Shown here one piece after another: positions 17,585 to 26,464 of a stretch of DNA of 56,439 nucleotides. Both the position numbers and the translations under genes were made by a program. The DNA comes from Carboxydothermus islandicus. Its GTDB lineage: Bacteria > Bacillota > Z-2901 > Carboxydothermales > Carboxydothermaceae. A model generated the notes under the pieces. The model was not told the origin of the DNA. It saw only the letters and a list, made by a program, of their open reading frames with translations, and made no database searches. The stretch spans positions 1-56,439 of the forward strand of contig NZ_BDJL01000142.1 of NCBI RefSeq assembly GCF_001950325.1. Reading direction: 5' to 3'. Numbering within the stretch: position 1 is the first letter of the stretch; the number at the start of each line of letters is the position of its first letter.

Positions 17585-18506
17585 AATTAAAGACCGGCTG
17601 ACCTCTTTTTATTTCACCATGCCTAACATTCACACTTTTTAGTTTCCTTCCCGTAAATACCGCTTCAGCAATAACGGTTTTAGAAGTTTCTTTATTACCA
17701 CTGGAAGTAAATATAAAGTTACCCAGGCTGTAAAAGATTGGTCTCCCTTTATAGATTTCATACTTTTGCACTACGTGCGGGTGATGGCCCATTACCACAT
17801 CGGCTCCCGCTTCAACCAGCTTACGAGCAAGTTTTATTTCGGGAGGATTTGGGGTTAAATCCCTCTCCACTCCCCAGTGAACGCTTACCACTAAAAGATC
17901 GTATTTAGCATCATTTTCGCGGATTAACTTTAAGATTTTACCGACATTCGGCTCATAAAGAGACCAGATTCCCGTTTTTTTGGAACTTGCCACCCAGGTA
18001 GTTGAAGGAATAACCCGGGAAAAAGCAAGAAAACCAATTTTATACCCCTGCCAGGGGATTTCCGTGATATAAACATCCCTTCCTGCCCCTGAGTAGTAAA
18101 TCCCTTCTTGCCGTAAGTAGCCAAGGGTATCATACAGACTTATCAGCCCATAATCCGCCGAGTGGTTATTTGCAACCGAAACCGCCGTAACCCCTGCCTT
18201 TTTCATAGCCTTTAAAAATTCCGGTCGACCCCGAAAAGTATATTTTTTCATTTCGGACTTTCCCCGAAGAGAAATACAGCTTTCTAAATTGGCAAAGACA
18301 AGCTTACCCTGAAAATATTTTTTAACCTTCTGCCAGGGATAATCATAACCGTATTTTTGGTAGTAATAATTTAAGTTGCCGCCGGCTAAGACATCCCCCA
18401 AAAAGACAAGTTTAATTTCCTTTGTCGGAGAAGCTGCACTGGCAAAGGCGTCAGTTAAGGTAATTGCCAGTAAAAAAGTTAAAAAAATAATTTTTACCCT
18501 GCGCAA
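17583..18506 (-). CDS. CapA-like exported metallophosphatase-fold protein
   Basis: 307 aa with an N-terminal signal (residues 5-24). The PGA_cap/CapA domain shows LVFLGDVLAGG (about 33-43), FANLESCIS, SVANNHSADYG, VVSVHWGVE and MGHHPHVVQ with YSLGNFIF, the metal-ligand signature of calcineurin-like CapA proteins. The family is linked to poly-gamma-glutamate or envelope functions; the substrate here is unknown. It starts at TTG behind GAGGTGGAG, 18 bases after thiL, so it is probably carried on the thiamine transcript although no thiamine role is known. Confidence 0.87.
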   Translation of the reverse strand: MRRVKIIFLTFLLAITLTDAFASAASPTKEIKLVFLGDVLAGGNLNYYYQKYGYDYPWQKVKKYFQGKLVFANLESCISLRGKSEMKKYTFRGRPEFLKAMKKAGVTAVSVANNHSADYGLISLYDTLGYLRQEGIYYSGAGRDVYITEIPWQGYKIGFLAFSRVIPSTTWVASSKKTGIWSLYEPNVGKILKLIRENDAKYDLLVVSVHWGVERDLTPNPPEIKLARKLVEAGADVVMGHHPHVVQKYEIYKGRPIFYSLGNFIFTSSGNKETSKTVIAEAVFTGRKLKSVNVRHGEIKRGQPVFN

Positions 18507-18524
18507 ATATACTCCACCTCATAA

Positions 18525-19505
18525 TTAAAAATGCTGAAAACCCCTATCCTGCAAGACTACCCCATCTTCAGCTTTTACAATTCCCCGCCCATCATATCCC
18601 GTAACCATACCAATTTTAAACAGCGGTAAGTCCAGTTTATAAAGCTCTTCCTCCTTTTCGGCCGGCACGGTAAACAAAAGTTCGTAATCTTCGCCGCCGT
18701 GTAAAGCAAAATCCAAAGGTTTTAAGGTAAATTGCTGGCAGAAAGTTAAAAGAGCAAAAGACAATGGTATTTTTTCCCGGTCAATCTTAATTTCCACCCC
18801 GGAAGACCGCGCTATTTCCTGAAGTTTTTTCACAAGACCGTCACTTAAATCATTGGCAGAATTGGCAAGCTTTTCACGGCAAAGAAGCTGACCTAATTTC
18901 AATCTGGGTTCTGGTTCCAGGTGCCGGGAAATCAAATATTTTTCCACTTCTTCCGGTAATAAACCCAATTTTTCCTTTAAAAGCAAATAAAGCCCTGCCG
19001 CGCTATCTCCAAGGTATCCTGAAACATAAACCCCATCTCCTGGTTTAGCTCCGCTTCTGGTTAACACCACATCATTTAGGGCTTCACCCAAAACCGTAAC
19101 CGAAACCATTATTTCGCTACCGGCTCCTGTAGTATCGCCCCCAATTAAAGTAACCCCATACTTTTGAGCCACACTTTTTAATCCCTGGTAAAAACCCTCC
19201 ACAAAATTAACGTCAGTGGTTTTAGGTAAAGCCAGACTCACCAGACAAAAGCGAGGTATACCTCCCATTGCCGCAATGTCGCTTAAATTTACCGCTAAAG
19301 CCTTTTTCCCCAATATTTCTGGCTTCGTGTAATTTTGCTTAAAATGGACGTTTTCCACCAGTAAATCAGTGGTAACAAGAAGCTTTCCTTTAATTTCAAC
19401 TACCGCCGCATCATCCCCGATTCCCAAAATAACTCCAGGGGATACTTCAGTAGCTTTCTGGGCAATAGCTATAACCCCTTCTTCCCCAATCTTTGTGATC
19501 TCCAT
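18525..19505 (-). CDS. thiL: Thiamine-monophosphate kinase
   Basis: Phosphorylates thiamine monophosphate to the active diphosphate using ATP. 326 aa of the PurM-like fold: GIGDDAAVVE (about 29-38), TTDLLVENVHF, KALAVNLSDIAAMG, GGDTTGA and SANDLSDGL are the metal/ATP segments of ThiL. FALHGGEDYELLFTV is the C-terminal hallmark. Last biosynthetic gene of the thiamine operon, four bases after thiM. Confidence 0.94.
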   Translation of the reverse strand: MEITKIGEEGVIAIAQKATEVSPGVILGIGDDAAVVEIKGKLLVTTDLLVENVHFKQNYTKPEILGKKALAVNLSDIAAMGGIPRFCLVSLALPKTTDVNFVEGFYQGLKSVAQKYGVTLIGGDTTGAGSEIMVSVTVLGEALNDVVLTRSGAKPGDGVYVSGYLGDSAAGLYLLLKEKLGLLPEEVEKYLISRHLEPEPRLKLGQLLCREKLANSANDLSDGLVKKLQEIARSSGVEIKIDREKIPLSFALLTFCQQFTLKPLDFALHGGEDYELLFTVPAEKEEELYKLDLPLFKIGMVTGYDGRGIVKAEDGVVLQDRGFQHF

Positions 19506-19509
19506 TTTA

Positions 19510-20313
19510 TCACCGTAGCACTTGAACTTTTTCCGAAGTTAACTCCAAAAACTCTTCTTCAGTTAAATTATAAAGAGAATCTATAAAATTTACCAGAAAA
19601 CTTCCGGGCCCGGTACTTATTTTCCGGGCTTTTTCCGAAGCCGCTCCGTAAAAAGTTAAAGCCGCTAAGGCCGCAAGAGCCGGTTCTTCGGTTACCCCAA
19701 CAAAAGCACCAATTAACGAGGTGAGGGCACACCCGGTTCCGGTCACTTTTTGAAGCATTATATCCCCGGTACGGTTTAAATATAGCCCTTCTTCAGCAAT
19801 TACGTAATCTACCGGCCCAGTTGCCACAAGAACAGTTTTGTAGCGTTTAGCCACTTCTGTAAGATTTTCGGCTGTAAAATCGGATGCTTGGCTGTCCACC
19901 CCTTTTACCTTGGCAGAATTTCCCGCCAAAAAGCTTATTTCACCGTAATTACCCCTAATTATTGTGAAATTTCCAGAATCTAAAAGTTCAAATGTCGTTT
20001 CGTTGCGGTATGTGGTTGCCCCCAGACCCACCGGATCCAACAGCAAAGGCTTTTGATATTTATTGGCTAAATAAACTGCTTTCTTAAAATACTCAACCTG
20101 ACGGGAGTGAAGGGTTCCGATATTTATGACTACTGCATTAGCAATTTTGACTAAATCATCAGCTTCTTCTATCCCCTCCGACATGATGGGCGAAGCTCCA
20201 GCCGCTAAAAGTACGTTGGCAGTAAAATTAGTCACTACATTATTGGTTAAATTCACCACCAGAGGAGATAAGTCCCAAACCTTTTCCCGGATTTCCCATA
20301 GAGTGTTAAGCAT
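19510..20313 (-). CDS. thiM: Hydroxyethylthiazole kinase
   Basis: Salvage kinase phosphorylating 4-methyl-5-hydroxyethylthiazole. LVVNLTNNVVTNFTANVLLA (about residues 18-37) and LLDPVGLGATTYRNE are diagnostic. The catalytic-Cys region KVTGTGCALTS lies near 200. An in-frame ATG at 20331 lacks a ribosome site. The ATG at 20313 is preceded by AAGGGGCGG and is preferred (267 aa). It overlaps the thiC stop by eight bases. Confidence 0.93.
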   Translation of the reverse strand: MLNTLWEIREKVWDLSPLVVNLTNNVVTNFTANVLLAAGASPIMSEGIEEADDLVKIANAVVINIGTLHSRQVEYFKKAVYLANKYQKPLLLDPVGLGATTYRNETTFELLDSGNFTIIRGNYGEISFLAGNSAKVKGVDSQASDFTAENLTEVAKRYKTVLVATGPVDYVIAEEGLYLNRTGDIMLQKVTGTGCALTSLIGAFVGVTEEPALAALAALTFYGAASEKARKISTGPGSFLVNFIDSLYNLTEEEFLELTSEKVQVLR

Positions 20314-21595
20314 TTTTTCCGCCCCTTTCATTCATAATTTTCATGGCACAAAGTTCCCCGCACATGGAACAACTCTTTATGTCTTGAGAGCCGCGCTCTA
20401 TTCGCATTTTTCTGGCCCGCTCGGGATTTATTGCCAGTTCAAACTGCCGTTCCCAGTTTAACTCTTTTCGGGCTACACTCATTTCATAATCCCGGTTCCA
20501 GGCTTCCCGGTTCCCCCGGGCCAAATCAGCTGCATGAGCGGCAATTTTTAAGGCAATTACCCCTTCTTCTACATCTTCCACCGTGGGCAATCCTAAATGC
20601 TCCGCTGGAGTAACATAGCAGAGAAAATCCGCCCCAAAGTACGCAGCCCAGGCGCCACCAATCGCCGCAGTAATATGGTCGTATCCCGGAGCAATGTCGG
20701 TAACCAGTGGCCCTAATACATAAAAGGGAGCGTTGCCGCAAAGCCGCTTCATAAGTTTAACGTTCATTTCAATTTGATTGATGGGCACATGCCCGGGGCC
20801 TTCCACCATTACCTGGACGCCTTGATTTTGGGCGTACTTAACCAGTTCACCGAGCTTCATTAATTCCATAATTTGCAGCTGGTCAGTAGCATCCGCAATA
20901 CTTCCCGGTCTTAAACCGTCCCCCAGGCTTAAGGTAACGTCGTATTTACGGCAAATGTCCAATAATCGGTCAAACTGTTCGTAAAGAGGGTTTTCCCGTC
21001 CGTTTTTTTCCATCCAGGCAATGGTTAAAGAACCACCGCGACTGACCACCTCCGTCACCCGCGGAAAACGGTCAAGAACCTTTAAAATTTCCCGGTTCAC
21101 TCCTACATGCACCGTCATAAAGTCAACGCCGTCAGCCGCCTGTCTTTCGATAACGTCAAAGAGCAGTTCCGGATCTAACCGGCTGATATCACCGTATTTA
21201 TTTAGCGTTTCAGCCGCCGCCTGATATAAAGGTACGGTCCCTACCGGCACCGAACTTTCTTTTATAATCGCCCTGCGAATTTCATCAAGGTTCCCGCCGG
21301 TACTTAAGTCCATTACTGCATCGGCTCCCGCTTTAATAGCTACCTTTAATTTTTTTAGTTCATCTTCGTAAAAACAGCGATTTTCCGAAGTCCCAAGGTT
21401 AGCATTTACTTTTACTTTAAGCCCCGCTCCAATACCTTTGGGATGCAAATTTTGGTGATTAATATTAGCCGGTATTACCACTTCCCCCGAAGCTACCTTT
21501 TGCCGGATTTCTTCCGGAGATTTTCCTTCCTCCGCCGCCACTATCTCCATTTCCCTGGTAATAACTCCTTCTTTTGCTTTTAAAAGTTGAGTCAT
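20306..21595 (-). CDS. thiC: Phosphomethylpyrimidine (HMP-P) synthase
   Basis: Radical SAM rearrangement of aminoimidazole ribotide to HMP-P. 429 aa, the short form without the long N-terminal domain of E. coli ThiC. Landmarks are KVNANLGTSENRC, ADAVMDLSTGG, TVPLYQA, SLGDGLRPGS and MVEGPGHVPI. The cluster-binding C terminus reads SCSMCGELCAMK, i.e. CX2CX3C rather than the CX2CX4C of E. coli. It lies between the thiD2-thiE fusion and thiM and is controlled by the TPP riboswitch. Confidence 0.95.
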   Translation of the reverse strand: MTQLLKAKEGVITREMEIVAAEEGKSPEEIRQKVASGEVVIPANINHQNLHPKGIGAGLKVKVNANLGTSENRCFYEDELKKLKVAIKAGADAVMDLSTGGNLDEIRRAIIKESSVPVGTVPLYQAAAETLNKYGDISRLDPELLFDVIERQAADGVDFMTVHVGVNREILKVLDRFPRVTEVVSRGGSLTIAWMEKNGRENPLYEQFDRLLDICRKYDVTLSLGDGLRPGSIADATDQLQIMELMKLGELVKYAQNQGVQVMVEGPGHVPINQIEMNVKLMKRLCGNAPFYVLGPLVTDIAPGYDHITAAIGGAWAAYFGADFLCYVTPAEHLGLPTVEDVEEGVIALKIAAHAADLARGNREAWNRDYEMSVARKELNWERQFELAINPERARKMRIERGSQDIKSCSMCGELCAMKIMNERGGKNA

Positions 21596-21601
21596 TATCG
21601 T

Positions 21602-22630
21602 TCACTCCTTTGCTTTAATAATTGTTTCCCGTAGTTCGTAAACCGCTTTAGCCGGGCTTTCCGCTCCAAATACAGCCGAAATTACCGCAATCCCATCGGC
21701 CCCGGCCCGGATTACCTCAGAAACCTTTTCTTTATCAATACCCCCAATAGCTATTACCGGAGTATTGGGAAACTCCTCTTTAAGCTTCCGAATCACTTCT
21801 ACCCCGCAGGGTGGTGCAGCATCTTCCTTGGTGGACGTGGGAAAAATTGGCCCAAGACCAAGATAATCGGCTCCTGCCTTTATGCCTGTAATCCCTTCTT
21901 CATAATTGGTAGCCGAAAGCCCGATAATTTTTCCGGGAAAATGCTTTTTTACCACCTCCAGGGGCAAATCCTCCTGTCCTACATGTACCCCATCAGCATT
22001 TAACGCCATTCCAAGGTCCAGCCGGTCGTTAACAAAATAAGAAACTCCATGTTTTTCGCAAAGTTCTTTAAGCCGCATACCCTCCCGGTACATTTCGGCT
22101 CCCTTTTTTCCTTTTGCCCGGTACTGAAAAGCCGTCACTCCATTTTTCAGGCAATCTTCAATAACCCTCCAGAACTTTTCTTCGTTTAGATAAGCATCAT
22201 CGGTAAGTAAGTATAAGGTTAAATCTACTGCAGACTTAATCAAAGCTAAAACTTCTCTTTCCAGGTCGTAAAGTAAAAACCTTGCTTTTTTGGCATTAGG
22301 AACAATTGCCGCATCTAACAGCTTCCCAAATTCTTCTAAAACCCGCATGCTTTCCTGGGCTCTTTTGGCGTTGGCTAACACCACCTCCCGCAAATTATTC
22401 CTGGCCATTTCCTCCGAACTTAGCTCCTGTCCCGGGTCGTTTTGAGCATCCCGATACCACAAGGGATTGCCAGCAAGACTTTTTTCTATTTCTTTGATAA
22501 AATGCCGCAAACGCTTAAATTCCTCAAATAATTTCCTATTAGCTAAACTAAAGCGGGCTACTTCCTCCAACACCCGAATCCCTTCCCGGGCCCGGTTTAA
22601 ATTAACATCAATAATCCGGTAAATTTCCAT
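21602..22630 (-). CDS. thiE: ThiD2-ThiE fusion: HMP-P kinase-like domain with thiamine-phosphate synthase
   Basis: 342 aa. The C-terminal part (about 138-342) is ThiE: LYLLTDDAYL, FQYRAKGKKG, FVNDRLDLGMALNADGVHVGQED, GLSATNYEE, LGLGPIFPTSTK and AIGGIDKEKV. The N-terminal part (about 1-130; RIIDVNLNRAREGIRVLEEVARF) is the helical domain known as ThiD2, proposed to phosphorylate HMP-P. No canonical thiD is in the operon, which fits that role. The ATG at 22630 has GGGGAGG six bases upstream; a TTG lies one codon earlier. First gene after the riboswitch terminator. Confidence 0.92.
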   Translation of the reverse strand: MEIYRIIDVNLNRAREGIRVLEEVARFSLANRKLFEEFKRLRHFIKEIEKSLAGNPLWYRDAQNDPGQELSSEEMARNNLREVVLANAKRAQESMRVLEEFGKLLDAAIVPNAKKARFLLYDLEREVLALIKSAVDLTLYLLTDDAYLNEEKFWRVIEDCLKNGVTAFQYRAKGKKGAEMYREGMRLKELCEKHGVSYFVNDRLDLGMALNADGVHVGQEDLPLEVVKKHFPGKIIGLSATNYEEGITGIKAGADYLGLGPIFPTSTKEDAAPPCGVEVIRKLKEEFPNTPVIAIGGIDKEKVSEVIRAGADGIAVISAVFGAESPAKAVYELRETIIKAKE

Positions 22631-22653
22631 CAAATACCTCCCCGAAAAAAATA

Positions 22654-22680
22654 AACCTCTTCCAGAAGATGGAAGAGGTT
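22654..22680 (-). terminator. TPP-riboswitch-controlled terminator
   Basis: On the minus strand an 11-bp perfect stem (AACCTCTTCCA / TGGAAGAGGTT) with a five-base loop is followed by TATTTTTTTC. It lies just upstream of the thiD2-thiE ribosome binding site. Confidence 0.9.
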
Positions 22681-22699
22681 ATTTATAGCTTACCCTATT

Positions 22700-22798
22700 T
22701 CCTCTCCCTCCGCTGGCATTACCCAGAGCAGGTTCAAAGGGTAGGCTTCTTCATCGCGAAACCTTCTCAGCCGGGCTCATCCGGCACCCCTGAGGTTT
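22700..22798 (-). promoter_or_regulatory. TPP riboswitch (thi box)
   Basis: The minus strand reads CAGGGGTGCC...GGCTGAGAAGG, then ACCCTTTGAACCTG, CTGGGTAATGCCAGCG and GAGGGAG. These are the conserved TPP aptamer segments in order. With the downstream terminator it should switch off the thiamine operon when thiamine diphosphate is plentiful. Confidence 0.96.
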
Positions 22799-22810
22799 TT
22801 AGTTATTTTA

Positions 22811-22839
22811 AATTTATCCAAAGAAGTATAAATTGTCAA
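22811..22839 (-). promoter_or_regulatory. SigA-type promoter of the thiamine operon
   Basis: A perfect -35 TTGACA (22834-22839), a 17-base spacer and TAAATT (22811-22816) on the minus strand lie just upstream of the TPP aptamer. The rest of the 22840-22985 gap is AT-rich and shows nothing clear. Confidence 0.65.
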
Positions 22840-22985
22840 GACAATCAAAATAACAACCATTTTTCTAACCATTAAAATTAAGATTTTAGCATTTTAACTC
22901 CGCGTTTTTACATTTAACCCTTTTTTTACCTCAAACAAATTTTCCTTATTTAAAATTATAAAAAAAACTCTAAGGGGGGATCCTG

Positions 22986-24944
22986 ATGGCCGAATTAACG
23001 GAAGAGTTAAAAATGATTAAAGAAAGTAAGATTTTTTATCCCAATCCGGAAAAAGTAAAAAAATCGGTAGCTGGCAGTGTTGAAAAATTCAACGAACTTT
23101 TAAAACTATCCTGGGATAACCCGGAAAAGTTCTGGGATGATGTGGCTCGTGAACTTTGGTGGCTTCATCCCTGGGAAAAAACCTTTGAAGGAAGTCTCCC
23201 GGATTTCCGTTACTTTATCGGTGGTATCACCAATCCCGCTTACAACATGCTGGATCGCCACCTGGAAAAAGGAGCGGACAATAAATTAGCGCTCATCTGG
23301 GAAGGCGAAAATTATGAAACAAAATTTTACACCTACCGCATGCTCTGGGCAGAAGTTAACCGTTTTGCCAACGTCTTAAAAAGCTTTGGCCTCAAAAAAG
23401 GCGACCGGGTGGCCATTTATCTTCCAAATATGGCCGAAACAGTCATTGCCGTTTTAGCCTGCTACCGCACCGGCATTATTTTCAATACCGTTTTTTCCGG
23501 GTTTTCCGAACAGGCCTTACGGGACCGGCTCATTCATTATGAGCCCCAGGTCTTAGTTACCGCCGACGGTGGCTATCGCCGTGGTAAAGAAATACCCCTA
23601 AAACCCAAAGCTGATCAGGCTATCGAAGGAATCAGCAGTATTCAAAAAGTAGTGGTAGTTAGAAGAACCAACACCCCGGTTAATATGGTCCCGGGCAGGG
23701 ATTACTGGTGGGATGAATTAATGCAAAAAGCCCCAATAGACTGTCCACCGGAACCCATCGAAGCTAACGAACCGGGTCTGGTATTTTATACCAGCGGCAC
23801 TACCGGAAAACCCAAAGGTGTGGTTCATTCCGGGGTGGCCTTCACGGTAAACAATTACGTTTACGCCAAGTACCACTTAGACCTGCACCCGGAAGATATT
23901 TTATGGTGCACTGCGGACATCGGCTGGCTTACAATGCATATCTGGGGTATCGTAGGTGCCCTCACCAACGGTATTACTACCATTTTTTACGAAGGAGCTA
24001 TCGACTACCCTAAACCCGATCGTTTTTATCAGATAATCCATAAATACCGGGTAAATAAGTTATTTACCGCACCAACCGCCGTGCGGATGCTAATGCGTTA
24101 CGGCGAACAGTATATGGAACACTACGATCTTTCCTGCCTGGATGTGATTTGCACGGTGGGAGAACCGCTCAATCCCGAAGCCTGGTACTGGATGTATAAA
24201 AATTTAGGTAAAGAAAAAATTTACATTAACAATACCTGGGGGCAAACGGAAACGGCGGGCACCCCCTTAGCAGGAGCTGCCTGGATTACCCCGATGAAGC
24301 CGGGCTCCTGCGGTATTCAGTTTTTAGGGGCAAAGTTAGAAGTAGTTGACGAAGAAGGAAATCCGGTACCTCCAGAAACTCCGGGTAACTTAATTATGAC
24401 ACGACCAATTCCCATGCTGGTACGTACCCTTTGGAAAGAACATGACCTTTATCTTAAAAGCTATTTCAGTCGGGTACCGGGAGCTTATTTTACCAACGAT
24501 GGTGCGGTTAAAGACAAAGATGGCCATTTCTGGGTTACCGGTCGGATTGATGATGTAATTAATGTTGCCGGTCACCGTCTCAGTACCATGGAAATGGAAA
24601 GTGCCATCATTGAAGTGGAAGGAGTTGCCGAAGTGGCAGTGGTAGGTGCTCCCGATGAAATAAAAGGGTTAGTGCCGATTGCCTTTGTAACTTTGCGTCA
24701 GGGCTACGAAGCTACTCCCCAATTAGAAGAAAAGATTCGAAAAATAGTTGTGGAGAAAATTGGGAAAATTGCCGAACCGGCTAAAATCTACTTTACACCG
24801 GTTATGCCCAAGACCGCCAGCGGTAAAATTATGCGCCGCTTATTAAAGGAACTTGTAACCAAAGGTGAAGTTAAAGGCGATGTTACCAGCCTGGAGGATG
24901 TAACTACTTTAGAAAAAATTAAGGAAATTATTAGCGGGCGGTAA
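22986..24944 (+). CDS. AMP-forming acyl-CoA synthetase (acetyl-CoA synthetase family, altered acyl pocket)
   Basis: Activates a carboxylic acid to its CoA thioester with ATP going to AMP. 652 aa, matching AcsA length. P-loop YTSGTTGKPKG lies at 268-278, VGEPLNP at about 391-397, and the acetylatable lysine region PKTASGKIMRR near the C terminus. The motif usually reading TWWQTET is NTWGQTET here: Gly419 replaces the Trp that closes the acetate pocket in known Acs. A longer or branched acid is therefore likely. Ribosome site AGGGGGG. It has its own terminator, then the sigma-54 activator follows. Confidence 0.9.
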   Translation: MAELTEELKMIKESKIFYPNPEKVKKSVAGSVEKFNELLKLSWDNPEKFWDDVARELWWLHPWEKTFEGSLPDFRYFIGGITNPAYNMLDRHLEKGADNKLALIWEGENYETKFYTYRMLWAEVNRFANVLKSFGLKKGDRVAIYLPNMAETVIAVLACYRTGIIFNTVFSGFSEQALRDRLIHYEPQVLVTADGGYRRGKEIPLKPKADQAIEGISSIQKVVVVRRTNTPVNMVPGRDYWWDELMQKAPIDCPPEPIEANEPGLVFYTSGTTGKPKGVVHSGVAFTVNNYVYAKYHLDLHPEDILWCTADIGWLTMHIWGIVGALTNGITTIFYEGAIDYPKPDRFYQIIHKYRVNKLFTAPTAVRMLMRYGEQYMEHYDLSCLDVICTVGEPLNPEAWYWMYKNLGKEKIYINNTWGQTETAGTPLAGAAWITPMKPGSCGIQFLGAKLEVVDEEGNPVPPETPGNLIMTRPIPMLVRTLWKEHDLYLKSYFSRVPGAYFTNDGAVKDKDGHFWVTGRIDDVINVAGHRLSTMEMESAIIEVEGVAEVAVVGAPDEIKGLVPIAFVTLRQGYEATPQLEEKIRKIVVEKIGKIAEPAKIYFTPVMPKTASGKIMRRLLKELVTKGEVKGDVTSLEDVTTLEKIKEIISGR

Positions 24945-24960
24945 AATACCGCCCTTTTTT
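24936..24960 (+). terminator. Intrinsic terminator after the first acyl-CoA synthetase
   Basis: GGGCGGT-AAAAT-ACCGCCC followed by six T overlaps the stop codon. It may act as a partial terminator before the activator gene, which starts 20 bases later. Confidence 0.88.
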
Positions 24961-24980
24961 AGCAGGAAAGGGTGACATCC

Positions 24981-26363
24981 ATGCAAATAAAGCAAATAAT
25001 GACTACCAACCTGGTTACCATAAAGCCCGAAGGTACTTTACGGGAAGCCACGCATCTCATGCGTCTTAATAAAGTTGATGCTTTACCGGTGGTGGACCAG
25101 GATTATAAACTTTTAGGATTAATTACCAAGAGTCATGTCCTGGATGCTTTTCTTAATAACCTGCCAGCCGATACGCCGGTAAAAAACCTGATGATTACAG
25201 AACTTTTTACCTTTACCCCGGAAGATGATGCCGATAAAACCTGGGAAGTACCGGTAGGCAGGGTACCGGTAGTAGATAATGAAGGCAAAATTATTGGTAT
25301 TGTCACCCGTACCGATTTAATCCGCAGTTATTACAAAGAATTAAAAAGGCTAAATTCAATCCTAAACGAACGCGTAGAAAATTACCGGGAAGCTCTCAAA
25401 CACTTCAGGGAAAGCCAATACCAGCAACCGGTAATTTATAAAAGTTCCGCTATGGAACAGGTAGTGGAACTGGCCCGCCGCGTTGCTGATATTGATGCGA
25501 CAGTGCTAATACTGGGAGAATCCGGGTCCGGCAAGGAAGTAATTGCTACCCTTATTCACCAGGAAAGCAGACGCTGTACGGAAAATTTTATTAAAATAAA
25601 TTGTTCTGCCATCCCGGAAAACCTTTTAGAATCAGAGCTTTTCGGCTACGAGCAGGGAGCTTTTTCCGGTGCCAATAAAAACGGTAAACCCGGTCTTTTT
25701 GAACTGGCCAATCACGGAACAATTTTCTTAGATGAAATCGGCGATCTCCCCCAACAGCTACAAGCAAAACTTTTAAGGGTTCTCCAGGACAAGGAAATTT
25801 ACCGGTTAGGAGGTACTACCCCGAGAAAGTTAAATGTTAGAATAATTGCCGCTACCAATAAAGATCTCGCCCAGATGGTGAAAAACAAAACTTTTCGGGA
25901 AGACCTTTATTATCGTTTAAACGTTATTCCTATCACAATTCCCCCTTTGCGGGAACGGCGCGAAGATATCCCGCCCCTAATTAATTATTTCCTGGAGGTA
26001 TTTAACAAAAAGCACGGTTATAATAAAATTTTTGCCCCCGAATTGGTCGATTTTTTAACCGAACAGCCCTGGCCCGGAAATGTCCGGGAGCTCAGCAATA
26101 CCGTAGATCGTCTGATAATCATTTCAAGAGGAAATATCATAACTTTGGAAGATTACCAAAACCTGACCGCTCCTTCGACTAAAATAAAAGAAAATCACGA
26201 AGATTTGTCTTTAGCAAGAAGACTCGATAACGTGGAAAAAAGTCTTCTTTTAAAAGCCCTGGAAACCTACGGCTCAACCCGAAAAGCCGCTAAAGCTCTG
26301 GGAATAAGCCAGGCATCGTTTATAAGAAAAGCCCGCAAACATGGTATTAAAACCGGCTTTTAG
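24981..26363 (+). CDS. Sigma-54 enhancer-binding activator with two N-terminal CBS domains
   Basis: 460-aa transcription activator. Residues 1-57 and about 66-118 are a CBS pair (VDALPVVDQDYKLLGLITKS; GRVPVVDNEGKIIGIVTRTDLI), which in other proteins bind adenosyl ligands. A short coiled linker follows. The AAA+ core has Walker A GESGSGKE (179-186), the sigma-54-contact loop GAFSGA (226-231; GAFTGA is standard) and Walker B TIFLDEIG (247-254). A Fis-type helix-turn-helix ends the protein (KAAKALGISQASFIRKARKH). ATG at 24981 chosen over GTG at 24972 by spacing from AGGAAAGGG and by the CBS start. It lies directly upstream of a sigma-54 promoter, its likely target. Confidence 0.93.
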   Translation: MQIKQIMTTNLVTIKPEGTLREATHLMRLNKVDALPVVDQDYKLLGLITKSHVLDAFLNNLPADTPVKNLMITELFTFTPEDDADKTWEVPVGRVPVVDNEGKIIGIVTRTDLIRSYYKELKRLNSILNERVENYREALKHFRESQYQQPVIYKSSAMEQVVELARRVADIDATVLILGESGSGKEVIATLIHQESRRCTENFIKINCSAIPENLLESELFGYEQGAFSGANKNGKPGLFELANHGTIFLDEIGDLPQQLQAKLLRVLQDKEIYRLGGTTPRKLNVRIIAATNKDLAQMVKNKTFREDLYYRLNVIPITIPPLRERREDIPPLINYFLEVFNKKHGYNKIFAPELVDFLTEQPWPGNVRELSNTVDRLIIISRGNIITLEDYQNLTAPSTKIKENHEDLSLARRLDNVEKSLLLKALETYGSTRKAAKALGISQASFIRKARKHGIKTGF

Positions 26364-26366
26364 GGT

Positions 26367-26382
26367 GCTTCAATTTTGAAGC
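26367..26382. promoter_or_regulatory. Palindrome 1, candidate activator-binding site
   Basis: GCTTCAATTTTGAAGC is a perfect 16-bp palindrome starting four bases after the activator stop. It has the same GCTTC-N6-GAAGC layout as the second palindrome 54 bases downstream. Confidence 0.55.
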
Positions 26383-26412
26383 GCCGCTGCAAAAATAATT
26401 CGGGTATTTTTT

Positions 26413-26445
26413 AAATAACTGCTTCAAAAGCGAAGCAGTTATTTC
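26413..26445. promoter_or_regulatory. Palindrome 2, candidate activator-binding site (or terminator)
   Basis: GCTTC-AAAAGC-GAAGC at 26421-26436 is flanked by further complementarity (AAATAACT/AGTTATTT), making a 13-bp stem. It shares the half-sites and spacing of palindrome 1 and lies 40 bases upstream of the -24 box. A T-containing tail means it could also terminate the activator gene. Confidence 0.5.
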
Positions 26446-26464
26446 TTTAGTTTTAACTTTTTTG

